From the NCBI GenBank assembly GCA_963664845.1, contig OY761615.1, positions 4,774,001 through 4,838,000 of the forward strand: 64,000 nt of DNA. The letters run 5' to 3'. Source of the stretch: CAIYTF01 sp963664845 (GTDB lineage Bacteria > Bacteroidota > Ignavibacteria > Ignavibacteriales > Ignavibacteriaceae). The position numbers were made by a program, and so were the translations under genes. Each line of letters opens with the position of its first letter. The first letter of the stretch is position 1. Below, one piece after another: positions 35,853 to 44,885 of the stretch. The notes under the pieces are model-generated. The model saw nothing but the letters and a program-made list of their open reading frames with translations, was not told where the DNA came from and did no database searches.

Positions 35853-36749
35853 TTAAACCATCCCGCGGGCAAACCCAACCGTTTCCCTATATAATTGTGG
35901 TGAAACATCCGCGTTGTTCTTGAAGAAACGGCTGAAATAGTGTTCGTCTTCATAGCCCAGTTCCCAAGCTATTTCCTTTACCGGTTTATCGGTAAGATAT
36001 AGTTCGCGTTTTGCTTCGATGATAATGCGTTCAGAGATCAAGTCAGTTAGTGTTTTGTTAATATGTGTCTTGGTGATCTTCGCAAGGGCCTTTGGCGAAA
36101 TGTTAAGGAATTCGGCATAATCGCTGGCGGAATGTTTTGTTTTAAAATGCAATTCGATATAGTTTTTAAGGGTTTGCAGAATGAAAGGCTCGTTATTCCC
36201 AGCCGCAGTTGTGAGGGACTCCACTTGTTGTTGTGTCTTCAGCCTTGAAGCGGTTATAAGGAATATTTTCAGGTATGAAACGAGCCGTTCATGTTGGGCG
36301 AGCCCTGGGTTTAGGAGCTCAGTTTTCATTTGAGCAAGGAGCATTTCGAATGTGCCGGCTGAGGACTCATCGACAGAAACAAAGGGCGGCTGATACACAT
36401 TGTTGAACAATACACCATTGCATGCCACTTCCTGCTGATGTTTGTGAATGCAGAAAAAATCGGGATGAAAATTCAAAACCGTACCATTCAACTCCGTCAC
36501 CGCGTTCAGCATGAATGGCTGATAGGGTGAGAATGCGAACAGGCTGTTCTCCGGGAATTCATATTCTGAAAAATCGGCTTTTGCTTTTCCCGTTCCGTTT
36601 TTGATCCAGATGAGGGAATAGTAATTGAGCCGCTGAATCTGTTCATACTCATTTTTGTCTTCAAGCAGAAAAAGCCTGAAAGCGAGTTTCCCCGTTTGCG
36701 GGTTGATAAGAGTCACGTTGTTTTTTTCTGTCATATTTTCTTCACTCAT
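35853..36749 (-). CDS. AraC-family transcriptional regulator
   Basis: A 298-residue regulator. An N-terminal ligand-binding cupin-like domain (about 15-170) is followed by the two-helix-turn-helix DNA-binding domain (about 190-293), with HSASDYAEFLNISPKALAK and YFSRFFKNNADVSPQLYR. It is a different subfamily from the regulator at 34422. It is separated from its neighbours by 95-210 bases, so it is probably transcribed alone. The target could be the NTF2-like gene upstream, but nothing in the sequence proves this. Confidence 0.9.
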   Translation of the reverse strand: MSEENMTEKNNVTLINPQTGKLAFRLFLLEDKNEYEQIQRLNYYSLIWIKNGTGKAKADFSEYEFPENSLFAFSPYQPFMLNAVTELNGTVLNFHPDFFCIHKHQQEVACNGVLFNNVYQPPFVSVDESSAGTFEMLLAQMKTELLNPGLAQHERLVSYLKIFLITASRLKTQQQVESLTTAAGNNEPFILQTLKNYIELHFKTKHSASDYAEFLNISPKALAKITKTHINKTLTDLISERIIIEAKRELYLTDKPVKEIAWELGYEDEHYFSRFFKNNADVSPQLYRETVGFARGMV

Positions 36750-36844
36750 TCATTCATGTTACGAAAACAGGGCCAAATGTCAATGTGCCAAAGCATGCGC
36801 TGTACCCGACGTAAGTGCAGAGATTTGGCCGGAGTAACATTGGG

Positions 36845-37267
36845 TTATTTCAGTTTCCGGTCTTTTTCGTCGATGGCTAAATCGTTAATACTGGCATAGC
36901 GTTTTGCCATAAGTCCGTTTTCGTCAAATTCCCAGAGTTCATTGCCATAGCTGCGGAACCATTGCCCGGTGTGGTCATGCCATTCGTATTCAAAACGCAC
37001 AGCCATGCGGTTGGCCTTGAAACCCCACAGTTCCTTTTTGAGTTTATAATCCAATTCGCGCTCCCATTTGCGCTTGAGCAAAGCTTTCACTTCCTCGCGT
37101 CCGTTAACAAATTCTGTCCGGTTACGCCATTCTGTGTCAACTGTATATGCAAGGCATACTAATTCCGGATCCCGGGTATTCCAGGCGTCTTCCGCCATTT
37201 GCACTTTTTGTTGAGCTGTTTCCGCAGTGAATGGCGGAAAGGGTGGTTTTTGCATGTTTGTGTCCAT
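36845..37267 (-). CDS. NTF2-like DUF1348 protein
   Basis: A 140-residue protein of the nuclear transport factor 2/SnoaL-like fold, DUF1348 group. Typical features are FTAETAQQKVQMAEDAWNTR, DTEWRNRTEF and the tail ASINDLAIDEKDRKL. The fold forms a cone-shaped pocket for a small ligand; relatives are uncharacterised. ATG 37267 is supported by an AGGA 7 bases upstream; a longer frame starting at 37393 has no such site. It is probably soluble and dimeric. Confidence 0.85.
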   Translation of the reverse strand: MDTNMQKPPFPPFTAETAQQKVQMAEDAWNTRDPELVCLAYTVDTEWRNRTEFVNGREEVKALLKRKWERELDYKLKKELWGFKANRMAVRFEYEWHDHTGQWFRSYGNELWEFDENGLMAKRYASINDLAIDEKDRKLK

Positions 37268-37488
37268 TGGCAAATCCTGTTTATTATTAATGCATTTCGG
37301 GCTTGTGACCGAAACAACGATGTTGAAATTTCTAACTAATGCCTCCTGGTTTGGACTCAGAAGGGCTACGACGAAATTATGTTTATGTCGCAAACTGCCG
37401 GCATTACCCCTTGCCTCAAAATACCATGCGGCATGGTACTCTTAACAACTGCTTTTAATGAAATAGCACCCGGATCAATCTAACCAAA

Positions 37489-38019
37489 TTACAGAGAAGG
37501 TGCCAAAGGAAAATCGACGGGTATCCGGGTCAGGTTGTGCAGATAGTTCATGGCCGTTTTATCGCTAATCTGCAGAACAAGGTCCACCAGGTTTTCGTCG
37601 CTATAACCCTGAGCAAAAAAACCGTCTACAACAGCACTGCTTGCGACGCCCCGGTTTTTAGTGATTTCTGCCGCCAGTTCCACCAGTGAATTTAATTTTG
37701 CATCTGAACTTTTTCCTTTTCGAATATCGAGCAATTGTTCGTCGGTGAAGCCATTCATTTTGCCCAATACGAGGTGAGCACTTTGGCAGTAGATGCAGCC
37801 ATTAACCTGGCTAACTATGAGGTTTACTGCTTCTTTTTCTTTGTTCGATAATGAGGTTTTTGCATTCTGGTAAGCCAGAAATCTTGCAAGTCCGTTTTCC
37901 GAATGGCCGATTTCGGCGTAAAGATTAGGCACAAAGCCGAGTGCTTTTTGCAGGTTATCGAAAATTGCCTGATTTGCAGGTGCTACTTGTTCTCTTGTTG
38001 GCACTGTGAAGTTTCTCAT
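37489..38019 (-). CDS. AhpD-like carboxymuconolactone decarboxylase family protein
   Basis: A 176-residue alkylhydroperoxidase/carboxymuconolactone-decarboxylase-family protein. The redox motif C75-I-Y-C78 followed by QSAH (His82) matches the active AhpD/peroxidase-related set, so a peroxide- or disulfide-linked activity is likely. ATG 38019 follows AGGAAAACATC; a longer frame from 38097 lacks a ribosome site. A TGTCA-N4-TGACA dyad lies 24-37 bases upstream, and a Crp/Fnr-type regulator gene lies just before it, which suggests redox or stress control. Confidence 0.86.
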   Translation of the reverse strand: MRNFTVPTREQVAPANQAIFDNLQKALGFVPNLYAEIGHSENGLARFLAYQNAKTSLSNKEKEAVNLIVSQVNGCIYCQSAHLVLGKMNGFTDEQLLDIRKGKSSDAKLNSLVELAAEITKNRGVASSAVVDGFFAQGYSDENLVDLVLQISDKTAMNYLHNLTRIPVDFPLAPSL

Positions 38020-38042
38020 GATGTTTTCCTTTGTTTGTTGTT

Positions 38043-38056
38043 TGTCATAATTGACA
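38043..38056. promoter_or_regulatory. Candidate Crp/Fnr-type box
   Basis: TGTCA-TAAT-TGACA is an inverted pair spaced 4 bases, like the half-site spacing of Fnr-family boxes. It sits between the crp/fnr-like gene and the AhpD-like gene, 24 bases before the latter start. Confidence 0.4.
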
Positions 38057-38222
38057 TAACAAAGGTACAGCAGAGAAGCTCCGATCAGAATGGACAATGG
38101 ACGCAGGAAGGTGGACGATTTTCCTTAATGCGAGAGCGACGGGGGATTTAACCTTGAAAGCCACAATGATAAAGAGTGACGCAAATGTCACTCAGGAAAA
38201 GCTCAAAATTGCATGGGGGAAA

Positions 38223-38774
38223 TCATTTTTCTACGATTCTGCTCAGGGTATCAACGGGGATGCCAAGATATGAAGCAATATACTCCTCAGGGACGCGTTC
38301 GATGATGTGGGGGTGAGATTGCATTAATTCGTTATAGCGCTTTTGTGGATTATTTCTTATACGTGAGATGAAATGGTCGGCATAAGTTGCCAATCGTCTG
38401 AGGACTATTTCATGAAAACCGGCATTAATGTCGGGGTATTTTTCAAGGATTTGATTGAAACCATCTCTACCCAGCACTACCACAGTTGAGGGTTCTATGC
38501 TTTCCAAGCTGAAAAGGCTTGGCTGCTGCTCGAGAAAACTTTCAATTGAGGAAACTGCTTCATCTTCCACAAAGAACTGAAAGGTGATATCTTTTCCATC
38601 ATGATTGAACCAAAGCCGCAAGCACCCTTTTTTTATGAAGTAAAGGTTTTGTGAGACTTCACCTTCGTGCAATAGCAGCGTTTTTGCGGGGATATCCATT
38701 TCCTTAAAGCAGTGCTGGAATTTATCCCAGTTTGCAGCATCCTGTTGAAGCCGGTTGAGGAGTTGATTAAGCAT
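38223..38774 (-). CDS. Crp/Fnr-family regulator
   Basis: A 183-residue one-component regulator. The N-terminal cyclic-nucleotide-binding-like barrel (about 15-120) includes LLLHEGEVSQNLYFIKKGCLRL. The C-terminal helix-turn-helix ends in RVPEEYIASYLGIPVDTLSRI. There is no N-terminal Cys cluster as in Fnr, so an Fe-S sensor is not indicated. It is a close paralogue of the gene at 40172-40726, about 1.4 kb away in the same orientation. It lies 203 bases upstream of the AhpD-like gene. Confidence 0.88.
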   Translation of the reverse strand: MLNQLLNRLQQDAANWDKFQHCFKEMDIPAKTLLLHEGEVSQNLYFIKKGCLRLWFNHDGKDITFQFFVEDEAVSSIESFLEQQPSLFSLESIEPSTVVVLGRDGFNQILEKYPDINAGFHEIVLRRLATYADHFISRIRNNPQKRYNELMQSHPHIIERVPEEYIASYLGIPVDTLSRIVEK

Positions 38775-39021
38775 ACATTAGCCTATTACCATCGAAGAAA
38801 ATCATCCAAAACGTTGAGGCATGAGACTCATTGAAGGTTATATCCCTTTGTGAGCCGGGAGAAGACAGGTGGACCGGAAGCTTTATCATAGAACAATATC
38901 GAAAAACTGAATATATAATTAACAAGATAGGGAGAATTGCATAATCCTTTCTATCCTGCTTTTAGTGTACTATTAATTCACGAAACATATTGTGTCCGGT
39001 GTCATATTCCCCAGGGCAAAT

Positions 39022-39467
39022 GTGGGTGTCGCATAATTTATTCCGCTTGGAATTCTGCTTCATGATAATTTGTTTATAGGCGCTAATCGTGAGATTGCCC
39101 CGCACACGCATAGGCGTCAACTTAACAGCGAAATTGTTGAGATGAACCCCTCACCGCCAAATACCGCCACCGCGGTACTTCAAAGCGCTACATATACGGG
39201 GTTCGGCTTCCTTACTATCGAAAAGGGTTCGAATCTGGAATGAAGTGTGAAACGGAGACCAATTGCCGTGTACTCATAGAATTCGAAGCAGGTAGATTCC
39301 CGTCCCGCTTGAAACGGGATTTCGTTGACTCAATTTTCACGGGAATGACACCTGCCCAAGGGCGTGTTAAGTGGACCCCTATGCGCACACGGGATCCCGG
39401 ATTCACTCGACTTCTCCCGCGAAGACGCGGGATCGCAATGACTTTTCCTGAGTTATGCGACACCCAC
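39022..39467. mobile_element. Non-autonomous element with 15-bp terminal inverted repeats
   Basis: GTGGGTGTCGCATAA (39022-39036) and its exact complement TTATGCGACACCCAC (39453-39467) bound 446 bases. The flanks are CAAAT and TAAAT, a possible 5-base target duplication with one mismatch. A second, internal inverted pair (39107-39127 and 39365-39385, 19 of 21 matching) lies 82-85 bases in from each end. No transposase frame remains. It resembles a MITE or a decayed insertion sequence into which the GC-hairpin repeat at 39298 has also fallen. Confidence 0.65.
39298..39352. repeat. Dispersed GC-hairpin repeat, second copy
   Basis: TCCCGTCCCGCTTGAAACGGGA followed by CACGGGAATGACA repeats the order seen at 17944-17990 (CCCCGCTTGAAGCGGGG then GCGGGAATGACA). 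It is nested inside the inverted-repeat element. Confidence 0.6.
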
Positions 39468-39517
39468 TAAATGGATAGGTTCACGGAGGATATGACAAAA
39501 GCGGAAGCAGGAAATTA

Positions 39518-39862
39518 CTATCCCGCATGAGTGTGCAAGGCATGTGACGAAATGAATGCTACGACAACAAACACCAATGCCACAGCCAACAATGCTTCTT
39601 TGCTGATGCTGACGCCTTTAATCTTTTTAATATAGTGCATTAATGGAGTCCAATTCAGAGTGATGTGCATAATGGCGAACAGGCAGAAGAGTATGGCTGA
39701 TACATTATGTACCGACATCCAGAAATGCCGCGTCTGGGAAAAAGGTTCAAATTGCATTTGATGGTTCATAAGACCGGAAATAGGGAGCCCAAGAGCAGCA
39801 GCAAACATTGCCACCGAAACGAACGCACGCTTATTGAACGGTTTTTTCTCTTTTAATTCCAT
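39518..39862 (-). CDS. DUF4405 membrane protein
   Basis: A 114-residue protein with three predicted membrane helices: about 11-28, 45-66 and 86-106. Histidines sit at helix edges (LMNHQ, HFWMSVHNVS, MHITLNW, SSHALHTH), which is typical of DUF4405 proteins and suggests b-heme binding or quinone-linked electron transfer; that is inference. ATG 39862 follows AGGAAACTGAA and lies 1 base after the stop of the ferredoxin gene, so the two are translationally coupled. The pair looks like a small membrane electron-transfer unit. Confidence 0.82.
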   Translation of the reverse strand: MELKEKKPFNKRAFVSVAMFAAALGLPISGLMNHQMQFEPFSQTRHFWMSVHNVSAILFCLFAIMHITLNWTPLMHYIKKIKGVSISKEALLAVALVFVVVAFISSHALHTHAG

Positions 39863-39863
39863 T

Positions 39864-40106
39864 TCAGTTTCCTTTTTTCGTATATGCTTCAAATTCACAT
39901 AGCTTTACACATTTTGTGCAGCCGGAACAATTGTCAGGTTTATCAATACGCGCATGCCGGTGTCCCAGGAAATCAACTTTACCAATGACATCGTTGGGGC
40001 AGGCTGCAATACATTTCCAGCAGGCCTTGCATTTTGAGGTATTCAGTGCAATGAACGGGGTTTGCAGATGATTGGAACGAAAAAAACTCAATTTCAGATT
40101 CTCCAT
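39864..40106 (-). CDS. Two-cluster 4Fe-4S ferredoxin
   Basis: An 80-residue bacterial-type ferredoxin with two cluster motifs: CKACWKCIAACP and CSGCTKCVKLC. The second lacks the usual proline after its last Cys. A 17-residue N-terminal extension precedes the first cluster. It should pass electrons to or from the DUF4405 membrane protein encoded 1 base downstream. ATG 40106 is chosen because the frame upstream of it has no cluster-related sequence; its Shine-Dalgarno is weak. A Crp/Fnr-type regulator gene lies 65 bases upstream on the same strand. Confidence 0.86.
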   Translation of the reverse strand: MENLKLSFFRSNHLQTPFIALNTSKCKACWKCIAACPNDVIGKVDFLGHRHARIDKPDNCSGCTKCVKLCEFEAYTKKGN

Positions 40107-40171
40107 ATTTTTATTGTAAAAATAGGGGGCAAATAGTTTGTGAGACGTTAACAATTGTTAAGAAATGCTGA

Positions 40172-40726
40172 TCATATTTTATTTCTTATGCGGCTGAGGG
40201 AGATGGGGGTGATACCCAGATAGGAAGCGATATAGTGTTGCGGTATCCTTTGAATTAACCCGGGGTTTTCTTTCATAAGATTCATATAGCGCTGTTTGGG
40301 TGTATCCCTGATTTGTGAGAGGAAGAGGTTTGCATAATTTGACATACGCGCAATGAGAATGTCCTGAAATCCGAATTTCACTTCCGGATATTGCTTAAAA
40401 ATGGTGTCAAGCCCTTTCCGGCTGAGCACAACCAGGCTGGATGGTTCTATGCTTTCAATGCTGAACAGACTGGGTTGTTTTCCGAAAAAGCTCTCGAATG
40501 AAGAGACAGCCTGGTTCTCGAAAAAGAACTGCGTGGTGATATCTTTGCCATCGTTATTGAACCATATACGCAGGCATCCTTTTCTGATGAAGAAGAGATT
40601 ATGCGATACTTCACCTTCGCGCAGCAAGGTTGTTTTGGACGGGATCTCTTTCTCCTGAAAAAAGTCCTTGAAGGAATCCCAGTGTGTTTTGTCTTCCTGA
40701 AGAAAACCGAGAAGCCGGTTAAGCAT
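40172..40726 (-). CDS. Crp/Fnr-family regulator, paralogue
   Basis: A 184-residue regulator with a cNMP-binding-like barrel (TTLLREGEVSHNLFFIRKGC) and a terminal helix-turn-helix (RIPQHYIASYLGITPISLSRI). It shares most motifs with the gene at 38223-38774, so the two arose by duplication. ATG 40726 gives an N-terminus matching its paralogue; a longer frame from 40771 does not. It directly precedes the ferredoxin/DUF4405 pair and is their likely regulator (inference from position). Confidence 0.88.
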   Translation of the reverse strand: MLNRLLGFLQEDKTHWDSFKDFFQEKEIPSKTTLLREGEVSHNLFFIRKGCLRIWFNNDGKDITTQFFFENQAVSSFESFFGKQPSLFSIESIEPSSLVVLSRKGLDTIFKQYPEVKFGFQDILIARMSNYANLFLSQIRDTPKQRYMNLMKENPGLIQRIPQHYIASYLGITPISLSRIRNKI

Positions 40727-40947
40727 ATGCAATAATCCAAGATTCTTAAAACTATGCGTGTAAATTAACAAAACGAAGGATTTTAACCACGGAAAACACG
40801 GAAGACATGTAAAGGGAAATTACGGAAGTTAGGGGAAGTGGACGGTGCTATTATTCGGGAAATGTGAAAGCACGAAAAAATACGAATGCGTAAACACGGC
40901 AGTCACGAAAAAGAGAAGAGGGAGAAAGGGCGATCTGGTATACAAAA

Positions 40948-43224
40948 TCAGGAAAATTTTTCCGAGATATGGTTATGCAGGGCATAGAGGCAGACCTGGC
41001 ACGCGCCATTTTGTGAATAATTGAATCTGGTAATCAGGTTTTTGATAAGGAATTTTACTTCATCCCGTGTGCGGGTGTCGTAGACTTCGAATTTTGCAGT
41101 ACCATAATCTTTGATTGCGCTTTCGAATGCGGTGTACTTAATGAAGGGCTGTATTATATTTTCGCGGAGATTTTTCATATAGAGTTCATGAACATCTTTA
41201 TATACAACGGTCTCTGTAATGGCATTGCCGGCAGCCTGCATTTCCTGGATACAGGTGACAAATTTTGCAGCGATTTCATTGCGCTGCCGCTTTCTTTCAT
41301 GCGTACTGAAATTTTTCCTGAAAAGGTGCTGTTCAACAATATTGAAGAAATTTTCGGAAACTTCGATCATTTCATCGGTGTAAGGGCAGGTGAGATATTC
41401 GCCCATGTCATAGTTAGCCGCGAACAGATAGTTTTGAATGTCGTTGCTGATCCGTTCTTCATTTTCGTGGAATAGTGATTCTTTTATTTGCTGAATAATA
41501 TCATAATCATATAACCGGATGATTGAGTCAACAAATCCACGCGGAATGCGATCATAGTATGGTTTATTCTTGAAGAAAAATTCTTTCACTTCATCCATCG
41601 TGATAAGAATTTTTGTTTTTCCATCATCGGTTTCGGCATATTTCTTTTTTACCGTGTTGTAGAATTCATTAAAGATGGTAACCGATTCCCGCCCGGAAAA
41701 CCCGGCACGTCCTTCAGCTTCTGATTCATCGATCATTTTCCGTCGGAGAGTTTTTGTGAAACTGTTGTAATCCTCAGGCGTCAGCCACCGGGGAATTTCG
41801 TTGTTGTAAATGCTGAGTTTAAGCAGTAATAAATTGTCGTCGCAGTACTTTTCATATCTGCCTGGCTGCTTGATCCAACTGTTCATGGCGTCAGATGAAA
41901 GTTGAAGACGTGAACTGATGATGATCTTGGCAAAATTATCGAGCACGGTAGGAAGGAAACGGTTTTGAATTTGTGAACCGAAGGAATGATACCATATATT
42001 GACTTCTTCATGGTAATTCAGATTGTAGTTCACGTTGATCTCTTTGATCCGGTCCTTAAAAGACTCGTGCATTTTGATCATTTCCTTGTCTTCGGGGTTC
42101 ATTACCGCTATAAAGAGGGAATTGACATTTTCTTCGATGTCTTCAATTTTGTGCACTCCTTCGCTGATAATGCCATGCAGATCGAGAAAGCGTTTTTCAT
42201 TATAGCCTTTAACGTCCATGATGGCAAAAACGCCATTATTGGTTCTTGCGAACCGCGAAAAGACATATTTAACGAGGTTGCTGTCGCGGAAGCGCAAATC
42301 GAGTTCACGTTGAATGGCCTCATTGGAGTAAACAAATTTTTCCGGTTCCTTGTCGCCCGGATTGAAGATACTAATGCCGTTTCCCAGTCTGCGGTTGAAA
42401 TAATAGCGTCTGGCATAGATAGCCTTATATATTTCCGAAGGCGATTTCAGCCGGTCCTGGAGGTTTTGAAAAAACGACTGGCAAATAGTACATGGATCCT
42501 CTTTGAAAATCCATTCATATTCTTTTTTGTTGAAAATCTTGATTTTCATTTCTCCGGAGAGCAGGTTTTCAAGAATTTCAGATCTGTTTTCATGTGGGAT
42601 GAGCAAAATAGGGTGGTCATGATTGGGGCATGGTACCCGCAATACCTGCTGCCGGATTTGTGCAAAACTTCCTTTGGTGTTTTTGTAATATTCATCCAAA
42701 GCAGATTTCACCACATCTGAAAAAACCGGACCAATCATTCCTTCATCAAATTGCCACAAGGTTTCATACATCAAGCCTTCGGGGAGGTGGCTATATTCCT
42801 GCAGCCGCCAGAGGAGGTTATTGAGAAAAGTGCTTTTACCACTTCCGTGCGGTCCGATGAACACATACATTTTATTCTGTTGGGATCCCGATTTGAATGC
42901 TTCTGCAAGGTTAAGAAGGCGGTTGGCAAGCGGAAGGTCGGCAAAAAAAGGAGTATCGGTATTGTTGACCAGAAGGCGGTCGCAATTGATGGTTTTGTAG
43001 TTAATGTTTTCCGGGTCATTCTTATATTCATCAGTTTCGGTGATATAGTGGTGTATCATGTCACTGAACAGTTGGAATACATTTCGGAACAGTATATGAG
43101 GGCCTTCGGAAGCCCTGATCAGGAATTCTTCGAACGGAATGATTGTCCGTTCCTCCCTTTTCCGGAGGCTGTGGTCGAGGAGCGAAAATATGTTCTTCAC
43201 ATTTACTTTTTTTTGACCGGGCAT
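40948..43224 (-). CDS. Divergent second PrkA-like AAA+ protein
   Basis: A 758-residue protein related to PrkA/YeaG serine kinases but clearly distinct from the gene at 46254. The Walker A motif is GPHGSGKS (124-131). Cys199, His202, His204, Cys245 and Cys248 (PCPNHDHP and PCTICQ) look like a zinc-binding insertion in the AAA region, seen in some PrkA relatives. MDVKGYNEKRFLDLHGIISEG resembles a Walker B/sensor stretch. The C-terminal half should hold the kinase-like part. It is the last gene of the PrkA-YeaH-SpoVR cluster, 11 bases after spoVR. Catalysis is unproved; it may target or regulate the first PrkA. Confidence 0.8.
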   Translation of the reverse strand: MPGQKKVNVKNIFSLLDHSLRKREERTIIPFEEFLIRASEGPHILFRNVFQLFSDMIHHYITETDEYKNDPENINYKTINCDRLLVNNTDTPFFADLPLANRLLNLAEAFKSGSQQNKMYVFIGPHGSGKSTFLNNLLWRLQEYSHLPEGLMYETLWQFDEGMIGPVFSDVVKSALDEYYKNTKGSFAQIRQQVLRVPCPNHDHPILLIPHENRSEILENLLSGEMKIKIFNKKEYEWIFKEDPCTICQSFFQNLQDRLKSPSEIYKAIYARRYYFNRRLGNGISIFNPGDKEPEKFVYSNEAIQRELDLRFRDSNLVKYVFSRFARTNNGVFAIMDVKGYNEKRFLDLHGIISEGVHKIEDIEENVNSLFIAVMNPEDKEMIKMHESFKDRIKEINVNYNLNYHEEVNIWYHSFGSQIQNRFLPTVLDNFAKIIISSRLQLSSDAMNSWIKQPGRYEKYCDDNLLLLKLSIYNNEIPRWLTPEDYNSFTKTLRRKMIDESEAEGRAGFSGRESVTIFNEFYNTVKKKYAETDDGKTKILITMDEVKEFFFKNKPYYDRIPRGFVDSIIRLYDYDIIQQIKESLFHENEERISNDIQNYLFAANYDMGEYLTCPYTDEMIEVSENFFNIVEQHLFRKNFSTHERKRQRNEIAAKFVTCIQEMQAAGNAITETVVYKDVHELYMKNLRENIIQPFIKYTAFESAIKDYGTAKFEVYDTRTRDEVKFLIKNLITRFNYSQNGACQVCLYALHNHISEKFS

Positions 43225-43235
43225 AGGTCATTCCG

Positions 43236-44879
43236 CTATGATAATTTACGTTTAGTGATCTTCTTTTGTTTGACAGAATAAAGCACCTTAGAAAAAACCG
43301 GTTCAATTTTTTCGGAAACATCTTTCTGCGCAGCAGAAGGTTTATTCTGCTGATTATTCATTTTATCCCAGTCAAGTTCCACGGTTTCGAGTTCTACGGG
43401 ATCGCCCCAGAGATATTCGATCCCCATGAGGGTATTGGAAATATAGTCCCGATATAATTCTTTGCCTTCAAAAACATGCTCAAGGTGGAGAACGTTCTGT
43501 CCGGTTATGGAATGCCTGATTTGGGGTGGGTGATAGAGGCTATCAACAATCATTTGTTTATAGTCCTCAGCTTTACGGCTTTTCACGAAGTATTCGACTG
43601 TGTTTTTTTGCGAATTAAGGCGTTGACCCAGGACCATCAATTTGTGCTTGTCTACAAAGTCCTGCGTAATGAAACGGTTGAGGAAAGTGAAATCACAGAA
43701 ATTTTCGCGGACAGAGAAAATAAATTCCAGCCCAGACCCTGTAGGCCGGCAAAAATCTTTACGTGCTTTTAAATCGCTGAGACGGTTAAACTCGAACGAG
43801 AGTTTGCCATTCTCCGCCATTTCTTCGACGAACATGAACAACCGCCACCCGATCGCATAAGGATTAAGCCCTACCCGACTGACAGAGGTAACCTTCGCGT
43901 TAATACGTGCAAAAGCGACCTCATGTCCTTTAATCCTGTCATCCTGCATAAACAGTTTCTCATGCCAGTAACTTGCCCAGCCCTCGTTCATGGTTTTTGT
44001 TCTTATCTGCGGAGAGAAGTATAATGACGTATCACGGACAATTTCCATAACCGTTTTCATCCAGCTATTGTCATCTGAATTTATCATTTTACTTTCATCC
44101 ATGATAAATTGCAACAGATCGCGTTTTGCAGATGTTGCCTGTCCGGCAATATGTTTATTATAGTATTCCTCAAATTCCGGGTTGGTTTGGGTGATCCTTG
44201 AGAAGAAAATATCTTCCCGTTTTGCCTGATCTGGTTCGTGAATGGCATCATATCTTTCTATTTCATCGAGGAACACCTTCATGCCGAACGCTTTAACACT
44301 TTGGAGAAATATGTTAAAATAATAGTCAATTTTTGGGGGAAGCTGAAGTGCATCAAAACTGCTGATATCGGCGAGGGAAGGGAAGTAGCCTATCAGGTTA
44401 TCAATGCTGCGGCTAAACTCAATGATATAGTCAACAGCTCTGCCCTTTTGTGAATAGAGTCTGGCCATCATGCGTTTTTCGGAAAGGGCTTTTTGTTTGA
44501 AATCGAAGTCCCAGGTCTTCTCAAAAAAACGGTTATTCTGGAAGAAGTCAATGTGGGCAAGGACGTGATAGAAGATCATCACATTCAGCCAGTCGGGATT
44601 GTTATCGTTATAAAAGGAAATAGCCGGGCGCGTGTTGATAACCGTTTCATAGGGATTGTGGGGGAAATATTCATATTCGCCCTTGCCATGCAGAACCTGG
44701 ATATCCTGCAGCCAGTAGTCGTAGAGTGTCGGTATCATGTTCTTTGGTGAAAGTTCCAGCATATCGGTATTGGTAACTATATATTCCAGCGTTTCCTTGT
44801 CGAAACGCAGACCCGCATCGTGCGCCCGTTCTTTGCACCCTTCCATGATTCCTTTAATGTGTTGACTTACCAATTCCAT
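43236..44879 (-). CDS. SpoVR/YcgB family protein
   Basis: A 547-residue cytoplasmic protein of the SpoVR family (YcgB in E. coli, about 510 residues). Family features are YLWGDPVELE near the C-terminus, NPYAIGWRLF, and the conserved NEGWASYWHEKLF. The family name comes from Bacillus spore cortex formation, but most carriers do not sporulate. In enterobacteria it works with YeaG/PrkA and YeaH in stationary-phase and starvation responses. The molecular activity is unknown. Here it lies 6 bases after the yeaH gene and 11 before the second prkA-like gene. The extra C-terminal 40 residues are Lys-rich. Confidence 0.93.
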   Translation of the reverse strand: MELVSQHIKGIMEGCKERAHDAGLRFDKETLEYIVTNTDMLELSPKNMIPTLYDYWLQDIQVLHGKGEYEYFPHNPYETVINTRPAISFYNDNNPDWLNVMIFYHVLAHIDFFQNNRFFEKTWDFDFKQKALSEKRMMARLYSQKGRAVDYIIEFSRSIDNLIGYFPSLADISSFDALQLPPKIDYYFNIFLQSVKAFGMKVFLDEIERYDAIHEPDQAKREDIFFSRITQTNPEFEEYYNKHIAGQATSAKRDLLQFIMDESKMINSDDNSWMKTVMEIVRDTSLYFSPQIRTKTMNEGWASYWHEKLFMQDDRIKGHEVAFARINAKVTSVSRVGLNPYAIGWRLFMFVEEMAENGKLSFEFNRLSDLKARKDFCRPTGSGLEFIFSVRENFCDFTFLNRFITQDFVDKHKLMVLGQRLNSQKNTVEYFVKSRKAEDYKQMIVDSLYHPPQIRHSITGQNVLHLEHVFEGKELYRDYISNTLMGIEYLWGDPVELETVELDWDKMNNQQNKPSAAQKDVSEKIEPVFSKVLYSVKQKKITKRKLS

Positions 44880-44885
44880 ATAATT

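Larger units (their letters stand above)
38775..39517. other. Gap filled by an inverted-repeat element
   Basis: About 740 bases with no intact gene. The part 39022-39467 is bounded by 15-bp inverted repeats and holds further repeats. The open frames on both strands here pass through these repeats and show no recognisable product. 38775-39021 contains nothing I can name. Confidence 0.55.

Noticed and set aside
39201..39250. GGGTTCGAATC word resembling a tRNA T-arm
   Set aside because: No acceptor stem, anticodon arm or CCA-compatible pairing could be built around it.
39215..39470. Frames of 76 and 82 codons on both strands
   Set aside because: They lie inside the inverted-repeat element and read its repeats; no transposase motif is present.
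41986..42720. 244-codon plus-strand frame opposite the second PrkA-like gene
   Set aside because: It is an antisense shadow: the minus-strand frame has Walker A and zinc motifs, while this one has no recognisable product.
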